DNA from: Chryseobacterium luteum
GTDB taxonomy: Bacteria > Bacteroidota > Bacteroidia > Flavobacteriales > Weeksellaceae
DNA length: 64,000 nucleotides
Assembly: GCF_000737785.1 (NCBI RefSeq)
Contig: NZ_JPRO01000002.1
Location: 62,001 to 126,000 of the forward strand
Reading direction: 5' to 3'
Position numbers and translations under genes: made by a program
Shown here: positions 54,843-63,423 of the stretch, piece by piece
How positions within the stretch are numbered: position 1 is the first letter of the stretch
Layout: every line of letters starts with the position of its first letter
The notes under the pieces: generated by a model
Database searches by the model: none
The model's input: only the letters and a program-made list of their open reading frames with translations
What the model was told of the DNA's origin: nothing

Positions 54843-56258
54843 ATGAAACGTATAGACCAATCTTACATCAACGGTGAATTTACAGTGCTGCATGGAACAG
54901 AAGTATTTGATCTTATTAATCCGGCAAACCATCAAAAAATAGGAGAGGTGGTTTTAGGAGATGAAAATGATACAAGGAGAGCAATTACAGCAGCGAAAGA
55001 AGCTTTTAAAACATTTTCCAAAACAAAAGTAGAAGAACGTATCGGAATTCTGGAAAATTTAAAGAAAGCTGTTGAAAAACGGGAAAAGGAACTTATTGAA
55101 ACCATGATCCTGGAATATGGCGGAACCCGGCAGTTCTGTACAGCTAGTTTCCGGAATATGACCGGTGCATTTGAACATATGATAGAGACGCTGCGTCATT
55201 TTGAATTTGAAAGAAAAGCGGGGAAGACCCTTGTGCAGATGACCCCCATAGGAGTGGTCGGAATTATTACTCCCTGGAATTCCAGCAATGGTTTTATATG
55301 CAGTAAATTTGCGACAGCGGTTGCAGCAGGCTGTACAGTGGTTGTTAAGCCTAGTGAAATGAGCGCGCTTCAGACTCAGCTTATTATAGAGTGTTTTCAC
55401 GAAGCCGGCTTACCGAAAGGAATTTTTAATGTAGTGAACGGGCTGGGAAACGTAGTGGGCAGTGAAATTGTGAATCATCCTGATGTCGCCAAGATATCTT
55501 TTACCGGTTCTACATATACAGGAAAGATGATTGCCAAAGGAGCTGTAGATAGCATGAAAAGAATAACACTGGAGCTTGGCGGAAAATCACCCAACATTAT
55601 CCTGGATGACGCTGACTTTACAAAGGCGGTTCCACAGGCTGTTTATGGTGCTTATATGAACAGCGGGCAGGCATGTATTGCTCCAACACGTTTACTGGTG
55701 CCTCAATCAAGATTGGAAGAGGTTAATGAACTGGCAAAAAAAGCCGTATTTCAGGTAATTGTAGGAAATCCTGCCAATGAAAATACGAATGTGGGCCCTA
55801 TGGTTTCCGAAAAACAGTATGAGCGGGTACAAAGTTATATTAAGCTGGGTCTGGAAGAAGGTGCGGATTTATTGGCAGGAGGCGCAGGAAAGCCTGAAGG
55901 TCTTGAAAATGGAAATTTTGTTAAAGCCACCATTTTCACTAATGTCCGAAACGATATGCGTATAGCACAGGAAGAGATTTTTGGACCCGTATTATCTATT
56001 ATACCTTATTGTAATGAAGAGGAAGCAATTTCTATTGCGAACGATACTCCTTATGGATTGGCTGCCTATATCACTTCGTCAGATGAGAAACGCGCATTGA
56101 AGGTGGCTTCTCAAATTGAGGCGGGAAGGGTATGTATTAATGGTTTTAAACATGATCCTTTAGCTCCGTTCGGAGGATTCAAGCAGTCGGGAATCGGAAG
56201 GGAGTTCGGGGCATTTGGGCTGGAAGAATATCTGGAGCCGAAATCGATTTTGGTTTAA
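54843..56258 (+). CDS. Aldehyde dehydrogenase family protein
   Basis: A 471-residue NAD(P)-dependent aldehyde dehydrogenase. I start at the ATG at 54843 (MKRIDQSYINGEFTVLHG). The oxyanion Asn is in GIITPWNSSNGFICSK, the general base in TLELGGKSPNIILDD, and the nucleophile Cys in NSGQACIAPTRLL. The C-terminal motif EEIFGPVLSIIPY and the final GGFKQSGIGREFG are canonical. The substrate is unknown. It is separated by a terminator from the AraC-type regulator gene downstream, which may control it. Confidence 0.9.
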   Translation: MKRIDQSYINGEFTVLHGTEVFDLINPANHQKIGEVVLGDENDTRRAITAAKEAFKTFSKTKVEERIGILENLKKAVEKREKELIETMILEYGGTRQFCTASFRNMTGAFEHMIETLRHFEFERKAGKTLVQMTPIGVVGIITPWNSSNGFICSKFATAVAAGCTVVVKPSEMSALQTQLIIECFHEAGLPKGIFNVVNGLGNVVGSEIVNHPDVAKISFTGSTYTGKMIAKGAVDSMKRITLELGGKSPNIILDDADFTKAVPQAVYGAYMNSGQACIAPTRLLVPQSRLEEVNELAKKAVFQVIVGNPANENTNVGPMVSEKQYERVQSYIKLGLEEGADLLAGGAGKPEGLENGNFVKATIFTNVRNDMRIAQEEIFGPVLSIIPYCNEEEAISIANDTPYGLAAYITSSDEKRALKVASQIEAGRVCINGFKHDPLAPFGGFKQSGIGREFGAFGLEEYLEPKSILV

Positions 56259-56287
56259 ATAAGCATTAAAAATATTATATTGAACAG

Positions 56288-56312
56288 TCAAGTCAGAGTT
56301 TTTCTGACTTGA
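56288..56312 (+). terminator. Terminator between the ALDH and AraC genes
   Basis: A 10-bp perfect stem (56288-56297 with 56303-56312) with a GTTTT loop and TTTT tail, 29 bases after the ALDH stop. Confidence 0.7.
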
Positions 56313-56329
56313 TTTTAATACGAAGAAAT

Positions 56330-57118
56330 ATGTCCGAAAATATTGATTACATAAACTATTCATGCTACTTTACCGTTTTTCGGGAAGGTGAACAGTTTGT
56401 TTCCTATAATGCTTTGTCAATGGTCATTTCGGGAGAAATGGAACTTAATGACGGGGTTCACCGGGAAATATTCCGAAGCGGAGATGTTTATCTTGTCCGT
56501 AAAAATCAGTTACTGAAATTCCTGAAAAAACCGGGTGAAGAGGCGGAATTTAAATCATTATCCATCAGATTTGATGATGAAATGCTGAAAAGAATGAGTG
56601 AAGAAGAGCATTTTATTCTCCCGGAAAAACTAAAAACACCTGCTTTTGTTGATGTATCGGAAGTGACGCATCTGAAATATTTCATGGAATCCCTGCTGCA
56701 ATACCAGGATTTATTGGAGAATAAATCTCCTGAACTTGCCTTACTGAAACAGAAAGAGGCCTTAATTCTTTTATTTGGACATGATCAGTCATTGAAAAAT
56801 ATTCTTTACGATATTTCCGATCCTTATAAAATTGACCTCGAAGGTTTTATGATGAAAAATTATCATTTTAATGTAAAGCTGGACCGTTTTGCTTATCTGA
56901 CGGGAAGAAGTCTGGCCACTTTCAAGCGTGATTTTGAAAAAGCCTTCAACACTACACCCAGAAAATGGCTTCTTGAAAAAAGGCTCCAGGAAGCTCATTA
57001 TCTTCTGGAAAAAGGAAAAAAGGCGACAGACATCTATCTCGATCTGGGTTTTGAAGATCTTTCCCATTTTTCGTTTGCTTTTAAGAAACAGTACGGCTTG
57101 CCGCCGAGTAGATTGTAA
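56330..57118 (+). CDS. AraC family transcriptional regulator
   Basis: A 262-residue regulator. I choose the ATG at 56330 (MSENIDYINYSCYFTVFREG). The N-terminal cupin-like effector domain covers about residues 10-140 (SGDVYLVRKNQLLKFLKKPG). The C-terminal double helix-turn-helix domain has FAYLTGRSLATFKRDFEKAF and the second-helix signature DIYLDLGFEDLSHFSFAFKK-x-YG. It follows the aldehyde dehydrogenase gene by 71 bases and a terminator, so it is probably transcribed separately and may regulate that gene. The effector cannot be predicted. Confidence 0.88.
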   Translation: MSENIDYINYSCYFTVFREGEQFVSYNALSMVISGEMELNDGVHREIFRSGDVYLVRKNQLLKFLKKPGEEAEFKSLSIRFDDEMLKRMSEEEHFILPEKLKTPAFVDVSEVTHLKYFMESLLQYQDLLENKSPELALLKQKEALILLFGHDQSLKNILYDISDPYKIDLEGFMMKNYHFNVKLDRFAYLTGRSLATFKRDFEKAFNTTPRKWLLEKRLQEAHYLLEKGKKATDIYLDLGFEDLSHFSFAFKKQYGLPPSRL

Positions 57119-57393
57119 AAAATAATCCGTCACAGAAGTTGCGACGGAGTGTTTTGTGGAGTTGGAATCTCTACTATTCAAGAGTTAGCCAAAGGGGTTA
57201 GATGTGCATCCACAGGAACTATTTAATTTTAAATTAAAGTAAGAAAAATTATTCTTAAACAATTTTTTTAAACTCATAAATGAATAAAATACCAACGAGA
57301 TCGGTATTTTTTTATTCGTAAAAATGATGAGAGTATTTAGTATAGATCATTTAATCAGTTTGATTAAATGATTTAAGATACTTTTAAAGTATT

Positions 57394-57534
57394 TTATAAT
57401 ACTGATATAGAAACTTCCATAATTTTTATTTCATCTAATGGAAGACTATTTAAAACGTCAAGGTAGTATTTTGTATCAACATTTTTGTCACTTAATAGAC
57501 CATTTTCTCCATATGCAAATATCCAAACCGCCAT
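57394..57534 (-). CDS. Possible small protein or gene fragment (46 residues)
   Basis: An ATG at 57534 opens a 46-codon frame reading MAVWIFAYGENGLLSDKNVD, then TKYYLDVLNSLPLDEIK and a hydrophobic end. The composition is protein-like, unlike a random AT-rich frame. It may be the shortened remains of a larger gene. It matches no family I know, and chance is not excluded. Confidence 0.3.
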   Translation of the reverse strand: MAVWIFAYGENGLLSDKNVDTKYYLDVLNSLPLDEIKIMEVSISVL

Positions 57535-57679
57535 TTCTTGTTAAGTTTAATGTTGTATTGTAGTGTTCGTTAAAAGTTGCCGCTAACTTTCGTAAAGCTA
57601 TTTATGCTACTAATATGAAAATTTATTTTAAGTAGGAATTGAATATATTTTCAAGTTGATTAATTGTTCGATTAAAAGA

Positions 57680-57708
57680 AAGTAGATTGTCTTTAAGACA
57701 ATCTACTT
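57680..57708 (-). terminator. Terminator of the C1q-like gene
   Basis: 14-base arms (57680-57693 and 57695-57708) form a perfect inverted repeat. On the minus strand it is followed by a T-rich stretch, about 80 bases after the stop at 57791. Confidence 0.65.
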
Positions 57709-57790
57709 ATATATAAATTATTTGTGTTTGTAATTTAGGTTATAAATAAGTAAAAACGTTTTTACAAATTTTATACAAGACTTTTATATT

Positions 57791-59383
57791 TTACAATGCA
57801 GTGACACTAAATAATGCTTTAAAATCTGATACTGTAGCGTAAGTAAAATCTGTTGGAAAGGAATATCCTCCAGAAGCAGCTGCCGGCGCATTTATACCAC
57901 TTAAGAATACTACTAAATTGAGTGTATCACCCGCATTCAAAGAAACCATTCCGGTAACAAGAACTGAATAACGTATTTTAGCTTGTAGCGGAGTCGCAAA
58001 TCTAATGGATGCATTATCCATTATATTGGAACCGCCAGATGGATCACCAAAGGCATTTTTTCTAACTTCCAAATTTACAGGATAGAAGAAGCCATTGGTA
58101 TTTCTGTCTGGTGATGAGTTTGGCATTATATAGGCAGAAATCAGATATATTCCTGACTGCCCAACTGTATAAGTTCCTGTTCCAACATTAAAACGCGAAT
58201 TTGGATCTGTTACAGTAGTATCAAATTTCTGAAAAAACCTTTGGTTAACAGTAGTATTATTAGTTCCTCCATTCGTTATTGGTGTGGATCCTAAACTTTC
58301 ATTACTTAAAGAAATGGAAGCTAGTGTAGCTGCTGCCGGATTCACTGCACCCCATTGGGTAACTCCTGATGCATTTGTAGTAAGAACATATCCATTTATA
58401 GGTGAATTAAAAGGTAGCGTTATTGTTCTGTTAGCAGATAAATTAGCAGGCGCCTGCAGAGAAACAGTATTAGTACCATTGACCGTACTTTCATAAAACT
58501 TTGCGGATGAGGCCAATCCTGATGAACCAGGTTTTAAACTGACATTGCCCGTAACCTCTAATTTTTCTGCGGGGAAAGCTGTACCGATTCCAAGATTTCC
58601 TGAGGAATCCAATAACATATCACTAGTTCCATTTCCACTAGTACGAAAATCCAGAGAAGATAAATTATTGGTTCCATTTCCTTTATAAGTAGATACAATA
58701 GCACTCAGGGGAGAATTATCCATATTATTAATCCGTCCTCTGAAGTCTACATAGCCAACCAAATTATCTGAAGACAAATTTGCTCCACCATTGTTTCTAT
58801 TAAGAGTCATATTAGCAGGAGCAGTTCCAGCTGAAATCATATCAAGAGACACATTATCAGACTCAAATCTGCCGCTTCCTCTAACATCAAGTTGTTGTAG
58901 AGGAACTGAAGTACCAACACCAACTTGCCCATTATCTTTGATAACAAAATCTGAACCCGCTACTCTGGCAGCACCAGATGAAGTTGCTCCAAGTTTAACC
59001 ATTGTATTTGTACTATCATCTATAAATGCATCTGGAGTAGGATCTCCCGTAGCTGTACTTGTAGCTAACTTACTCCACTTACTTGTAATTCCATCAAAAT
59101 AATAAAATCCAATAGTATCTATATTTGATCCCTGTCCTATAGCACTACCAGTGGCAATATTATTTACATAAATAAGAGTAGAAGGTTGAACAGAGGCCAT
59201 ATTAACGGCCCTTTCTCTATCTACACGCGGTATTAGCAATCCATCTACTAACGTTGAAGTTCCGTTAGAATTTTTTGCAACAATATCCATAGTAGATTGT
59301 GGAGTTTCGGTGTTAATACCAACTTGTGCGTATCCTAAGCTGCTAAGGAAAATAACAACCATAGGTAATAATTTTTTTTTCAT
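57791..59383 (-). CDS. Secreted surface protein with C-terminal C1q/TNF-like domain
   Basis: A 530-residue exported protein. The start at 59383 gives the signal MKKKLLPMVVIFLSSLGYAQ, followed by VGINTETPQSTMDIVAKNSNG, the motif typical of Flavobacterial tail-fibre-like surface proteins; a longer frame upstream lacks a credible N-terminus. The centre (about 130-330) has trimeric-fibre style repeats, such as VGVGTSVPLQQLDVRGSG and LGIGTAFPAEKLEVTGNVSL. The last 130 residues (QRFFQKFDTT, FNVGTGTYTVGQSGIYLISA, MVSLNAGDTLNLVVFLSG) fit a C1q-like jelly-roll. Likely forms surface trimers. No T9SS sorting domain is seen. The leader is a long A tract on the coding strand. Confidence 0.8.
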   Translation of the reverse strand: MKKKLLPMVVIFLSSLGYAQVGINTETPQSTMDIVAKNSNGTSTLVDGLLIPRVDRERAVNMASVQPSTLIYVNNIATGSAIGQGSNIDTIGFYYFDGITSKWSKLATSTATGDPTPDAFIDDSTNTMVKLGATSSGAARVAGSDFVIKDNGQVGVGTSVPLQQLDVRGSGRFESDNVSLDMISAGTAPANMTLNRNNGGANLSSDNLVGYVDFRGRINNMDNSPLSAIVSTYKGNGTNNLSSLDFRTSGNGTSDMLLDSSGNLGIGTAFPAEKLEVTGNVSLKPGSSGLASSAKFYESTVNGTNTVSLQAPANLSANRTITLPFNSPINGYVLTTNASGVTQWGAVNPAAATLASISLSNESLGSTPITNGGTNNTTVNQRFFQKFDTTVTDPNSRFNVGTGTYTVGQSGIYLISAYIMPNSSPDRNTNGFFYPVNLEVRKNAFGDPSGGSNIMDNASIRFATPLQAKIRYSVLVTGMVSLNAGDTLNLVVFLSGINAPAAASGGYSFPTDFTYATVSDFKALFSVTAL

Positions 59384-60038
59384 TGTAATTTTTTTTTTTT
59401 GAAAAATAGATCGTTTTTCTAATGATTTTCTATTTAGTATATTTTTAATTATTATCTTAAATTTTCTCGTTGTAATTGTTTGGTCTATTACTCTGAATAA
59501 TTTACTTACAAGATGGTAAAGTAAACAAACACAGAATTTGTACTTAACCGTGTTATTTTGTTGCGGTTTGTCCTGTGACAAAATACAGATCGGGACAACT
59601 CTGTCCCATTTTCTGTAATTTTTTTCGATCAGGATTTTTATATTCCTATCTACTTATTTATAATGACATTGTGTTTTAATAATTAAATACTATTTCTAAA
59701 TACAAGTTTAAGTACATAAATCCAGGAGCTTTATATTGCAGGTCAATATATCCATATCGTAACGATCCTTAAATTTGAAATTTTTAGCTGAAATTCATTG
59801 AGATAACGCCGTTATAAATCGTATAGGTAAACTTCTTTCTGTTTGTTCATTTGTTCATAGTAAGCTAAGATTAGATGGTTGTAGCTTGTTTTTACTGTAA
59901 TAAAATTCCATACGTTAAATAATCATTTTAATAGGATTTTAATTCGATACAAAAATATCTGTGATTAATATCTAATCCTAAATTTTCATTGGCAGAATTC
60001 CGGAAAATGACAAAATTTTATTTTTATATTATTGATAA
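59384..60038. other. 655-base intergenic region upstream of the C1q-like gene
   Basis: It must hold the promoter of the minus-strand C1q-like gene. Two short inverted repeats are visible: GGGACA-ACTC-TGTCCC near 59589-59604 and ATAAC-GCC-GTTAT at 59813-59825. Both are candidate operators. A poly-A tract (minus strand) lies just before the start codon. I see no gene. Confidence 0.5.
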
Positions 60039-61682
60039 TCAATTATTTGTATTTTTGTTTTGTTTTTGTGAAAGTTGGGATATAAATTCGGATGGGGACA
60101 TACCTTGTTCCTGTTTGAAGATATGTGTAAAACGACTTTGGGATGAGAATCCGGATATTTCGGATAAATAGCTTATTTTATAATTCAAATGCTCAGGATG
60201 CTTATAAATCTTATCTACAATAAAATTTATTTTAAGTCCGTTTACATAGTCATTAAAACTTTTGTTGCGATGAACTTTTAGTATATAATTAAGATACTTT
60301 GTGTTGGTTTCAAGGATTGTTGCAAGATGGGATTGTGTAAATCCTTTTTCGGTAAACGCTGTTCCTTTTTCAAAACTCATCAATTTAGACAAAAGGTCTT
60401 TTTCAGTTTCATCAGAAATTAGCTTTGTGTTTGTCTTAAAGGAAATTTCAAAATCTGCATCTTTTCCTGATAATGAATGACCGGCAATCTCTAAATTATT
60501 TTCTTCTAATTCTTTTACAATTTCTTCAAACCTTATTTTTAGTTCTTTTTTCTTCCGACGCATTTTACTAAACTGAAAATAAAAAATCGCTGAAAATATA
60601 GAGAAAACTCCCAGAATGGAAAGCACAGTAGTGGAATTATGTTTCTTTAACAATTTTTTCTCCTGTTTTTCCTGATTCAAAATGGATTTAACAGCAAACT
60701 GAATATCTTTATTATTTTTATTTTGCAGTTTTTCATACTCTTTTTGATAAAGTTCAGAATAATAACTTTTCTTGACACTATCACCTGTTTCTCCGGAGAG
60801 CTGAGACAGATTTTTATACAGCTCTGCCTTATTTGAGGCATCATCTATTTTGGTTTTTTTTATATCATCCAGAGCTTGTTGATAAAATGAAATTGCTTTA
60901 GATTTATTGCCGATCGCTCTATAATAATCTCCAAATAACTTCAAGCTCATGTATTCATATTCTATATCTTTCCTGACCAGATTATAACTTTTATTAAAAA
61001 AATAATAGGCAGAGTCATATACTTTTCTCTTAAGGCATATATCTCCTTTTATCATGTAAATGTTATATATTTCTCCTTCTGAATTTGAAAACTTTTCTTG
61101 TATTTTTATTGCCTTATTAATGTATTTATCAGCTTTATCATATTCCTTCCTTCCGCCAAGATTGGCAGACATTCTCGCATAGGTACGGGATATCATTCTC
61201 TGATATTCATGATTTTTTTCATCTTTAGGTACAAAAGATAAAATATCAGAATATTCGTTGAATTCCTGTTCAGGTAAACCCATTTTTCCATAATTGTCAC
61301 CTTTAAACTCTTTAAAAAGAACTTTTAAAATATGATGGTTGGCTGTTGCGGGTTCTTTGAGACCCTTGTCCAAATAAAATAAACTTTCACTATACATATC
61401 AATAGAAAGTAAACTCTTGCCTAGTATCAGATAGGATTTTGCCTTATTAAAAGAATCTCCATACCTTTCGGAGAGTAGGGAAGCCTGCTTGGCATATCTC
61501 ATTGAACTTACAGCATCCCTAAGTATATATTTATCAGAGTTATTCCATAGATTCTGAATCTCTTGTTGTCGCTTTTCGTCTATCTGCGCAAATAGACATT
61601 GAGACAGAATAGAAAAAAAAATAATGGTTATGTTTTTCAAAAAGGAATTATAATTTTTTAAAAGTTTGTGATTTTTTTTCAT
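60039..61682 (-). CDS. TPR sensor with transmembrane segment and AraC-type output domain
   Basis: A 547-residue membrane-anchored regulator. A signal or anchor helix (ITIIFFSILSQCLFAQ) is followed by a TPR array over about residues 35-310, for example YSESLFYLDKGLKEP, YDKADKYINKAIKIQ and KAISFYQQALDDIKK. A transmembrane helix (TVLSILGVFSIFSAIFYFQF) lies near 350. A coiled coil leads to the cytoplasmic AraC-type helix-turn-helix domain (FNDYVNGLKINFIVDKIY and YLSEISGFSSQSRFTHIFKQ). The layout is that of the one-component TPR-HTH regulators common in Chryseobacterium. The signal is unknown. It precedes the C1q-like gene on the same strand, 656 bases away. Confidence 0.88.
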   Translation of the reverse strand: MKKNHKLLKNYNSFLKNITIIFFSILSQCLFAQIDEKRQQEIQNLWNNSDKYILRDAVSSMRYAKQASLLSERYGDSFNKAKSYLILGKSLLSIDMYSESLFYLDKGLKEPATANHHILKVLFKEFKGDNYGKMGLPEQEFNEYSDILSFVPKDEKNHEYQRMISRTYARMSANLGGRKEYDKADKYINKAIKIQEKFSNSEGEIYNIYMIKGDICLKRKVYDSAYYFFNKSYNLVRKDIEYEYMSLKLFGDYYRAIGNKSKAISFYQQALDDIKKTKIDDASNKAELYKNLSQLSGETGDSVKKSYYSELYQKEYEKLQNKNNKDIQFAVKSILNQEKQEKKLLKKHNSTTVLSILGVFSIFSAIFYFQFSKMRRKKKELKIRFEEIVKELEENNLEIAGHSLSGKDADFEISFKTNTKLISDETEKDLLSKLMSFEKGTAFTEKGFTQSHLATILETNTKYLNYILKVHRNKSFNDYVNGLKINFIVDKIYKHPEHLNYKISYLSEISGFSSQSRFTHIFKQEQGMSPSEFISQLSQKQNKNTNN

Positions 61683-61947
61683 ATCTAAAAATAATATTTA
61701 TAAATAAATGTCACGAGTCAAGTGATTTGAAATAGGAATTGTTTATCCCGGCCTAGTATACTTGTAACTTCAAATAAGATTAATAAGACAATCTTTTCAA
61801 TAATCCATTTTGGAACGGGTCCCAGTTTGTGTTTTAATGAAGTCTACAGAACTAAGTAAAAAATAGGCATATTAAAAATTTGGTATTGTTAATTTAAAAT
61901 ATCTAATTGATTATTAAGTTTTAAAAATAACAATTTTAAAGAATTTT

Positions 61948-62275
61948 CTAACATAAATTGTTTTTTGGAATAGCCCTTCGTTTAAATCTCGCTAAGTGAT
62001 GTCTAATTCTAGAATTATAACCCTCAACGGTGAATGTTTCTGTTTTTGATTCACAATGTTTTCTTCCGGAATTAATTCCGAATACCTTTTCCAATAATCA
62101 CTGCAAAAGCCATTAATATCTGTATTTCTTTTCCCACAAACAAAATCGACGAAGCATTTTACAAATCTATCAACAGCAATCCAGCTCTAATAGTAGTTTT
62201 TTTATTTTGTACATCACTGTGAATTTCATCTCATTCGACTATTTCTAAATATTGTTGTTGTAGAATGTTCAGACT
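61948..62275 (-). mobile_element. Degenerate IS1-family transposase remnant
   Basis: On the minus strand, translated pieces in different frames line up as one IS1-type transposase: VE-x-DEIHSDVQNKKTTI, then WIAVDRFVKCFVDFVCGKRN, DYWKRYSELIPEENI, and CESKTETFTVEGYNSRIRHH followed by LARFKRRAIPKN before a TAG. At least two frameshifts and one in-frame stop separate them, and the N-terminal part is missing. It is inactive. No intact terminal inverted repeats or target duplication can be seen. Confidence 0.75.
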
Positions 62276-62828
62276 TTAGCTCCAGTTATTCTAGAGTTTT
62301 CGACCAACAATCAATATGTAGATGAAAATATACAATTACTATTTGATAATCCAATATTTGCACAACAGATAATTTCAACTTATTATGAATTTGGAAAAAA
62401 AGAATATTTAAAAATAAAAATAAAATTGAAATTGGAGATTGTTTTACTCATGAAAATGGGTTTTATGATGAAATTAAATATTATCCAGGGCTAATATCTA
62501 ATCTTAAAGTACTAACTTATGATTATAAAAAGCCAGAGTTTTTTGAATTTAGTATTCATGTTGAAGAGGATATGATATAAAATCTTGGGTTGAAAGCAGA
62601 AACATGAATTTAATTCTCGAATCTTTCAGATGAGATGAAGAAAATTATCATCTGATTAATGATAAACTGGAGAAAAGTGAAAAAGCTTTAGAAATTTATT
62701 TTAAAAGAAAAGTAGAAAGAACATACCGTTACTCAAAATTTAAAAAACTAATTGAAGATAAAATTGACATTATTTTGGAAGACGATGTTTGGTTAAACAA
62801 TTTTGAACCATTTTTAAGCAAACACTGA
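62276..62828 (+). pseudogene. Frameshifted remnant of an unknown small protein gene
   Basis: Three plus-strand frames join into one protein-like sequence: PVILEFSTNNQYVDENIQLL and FDNPIFAQQIISTYYEFGKK, then IEIGDCFTHENGFYDEIKYY and FFEFSIHVEEDM, then SWVESRNMNLILESFR, a TGA, and ENYHLINDKLEKSEKALEIY up to FEPFLSKH. At least two frameshifts and one stop break it. It begins exactly where the IS1 remnant ends. Size and style recall immunity-type proteins of polymorphic toxin loci, but I cannot name a family. Confidence 0.6.
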
Positions 62829-62897
62829 ACAGAAAAAATATTTGAAACATAGAAAGTGAAAAAAGAAAATAATGGTTGATTTTAAAAGTGTTGTGGA

Positions 62898-62969
62898 AAA
62901 TATGGACCTCATAAAACTAAAAAACCGAGGGAGCTTTCACAGATTTATGCTGCTAAAAGCTTAAATTAA
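62898..62969 (+). pseudogene. Possible C-terminal fragment of a toxin-like protein
   Basis: A short frame reads KYGPHKTKKPRELSQIYAAK and SLN before TAA. The lysine-rich, helical tail resembles the ends of secreted nuclease toxins and lies just upstream of another small gene, as toxin and immunity genes do. It has no start and is too short for a firm call. Confidence 0.25.
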
Positions 62970-62987
62970 TTAAGAAAAACTAAAATT

Positions 62988-63357
62988 ATGGGATATTGGA
63001 GTGAAGTTGATATTGCTATATGGGAACGAGAAAATGAAAGACATCTTTCGTCAAAATTCGGAATTAGCTGTATTGAATTGTGTCAACTTGATTATGAAAT
63101 TGAAAGTGATGATGGAGTTATATACCATTATAGAGTTGTTTTTAATAAATAATCCAAAGTCTATTTTGCTAAAAATTTCAGGGTTAGATTCAAATAATAC
63201 AGTTTATATGTCTCCATGGGAATTTGATGATGATCATGAGTATACAGAAGAACACGGCTTAGTTCACCGTAATAGATTTACAAAAGATGGTGAACCTATT
63301 GATATATATAAAATCTCAAAAAACGATGCTTTTTTTGCTAAAGCAGTGAGCACTTAA
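62988..63357 (+). pseudogene. Small gene split by a single frameshift
   Basis: ATG 62988 opens a 54-codon frame (MGYWSEVDIAIWERENERHL up to IYHYRVVFNK, stop at 63150). The adjoining frame continues with NNPKSILLKISGLDSNNTVY, MSPWEFDDDHEYTEEHGLVH and ends FFAKAVST at 63357. Joining them at the AATAAATAATCC stretch restores one 122-residue protein, so a 1-base indel explains the break. A frame starting at 63001 that covers both parts has a nonsense N-terminus. Acidic and small, it recalls immunity proteins. A sequencing error is not excluded. Confidence 0.6.
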
Positions 63358-63387
63358 AACTACAATCCATGTAGCACCTAAAAATAA

Positions 63388-63420
63388 AAAACCCTGTGAA
63401 TTATTAATTCACAGGGTTTT
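63388..63420. terminator. Terminator of ssrA, probably bidirectional
   Basis: 16-base arms (63388-63403 and 63405-63420) are perfectly complementary, with A/T tracts on both sides. It begins four bases after the tmRNA 3' end on the minus strand. Confidence 0.85.
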
Positions 63421-63423
63421 AAG

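Larger units (their letters stand above)
57119..57790. other. 672-base intergenic region
   Basis: It is AT-rich and holds only a 46-codon minus-strand frame (57394-57534), several short palindromes and the terminator of the next minus-strand gene near 57680-57708. I see no RNA gene. Confidence 0.6.

Noticed and set aside
57150..57175. A short stretch resembling the 3' end of tmRNA or a tRNA (GTGGAGTTGGAATCTC)
   Set aside because: No T-arm, acceptor pairing or other tRNA structure is found around it.
63001..63357. A 118-codon frame taken as one intact gene
   Set aside because: Its first 45 or so codons overlap, out of frame, a better N-terminus starting at 62988; the two parts fit a frameshifted gene.
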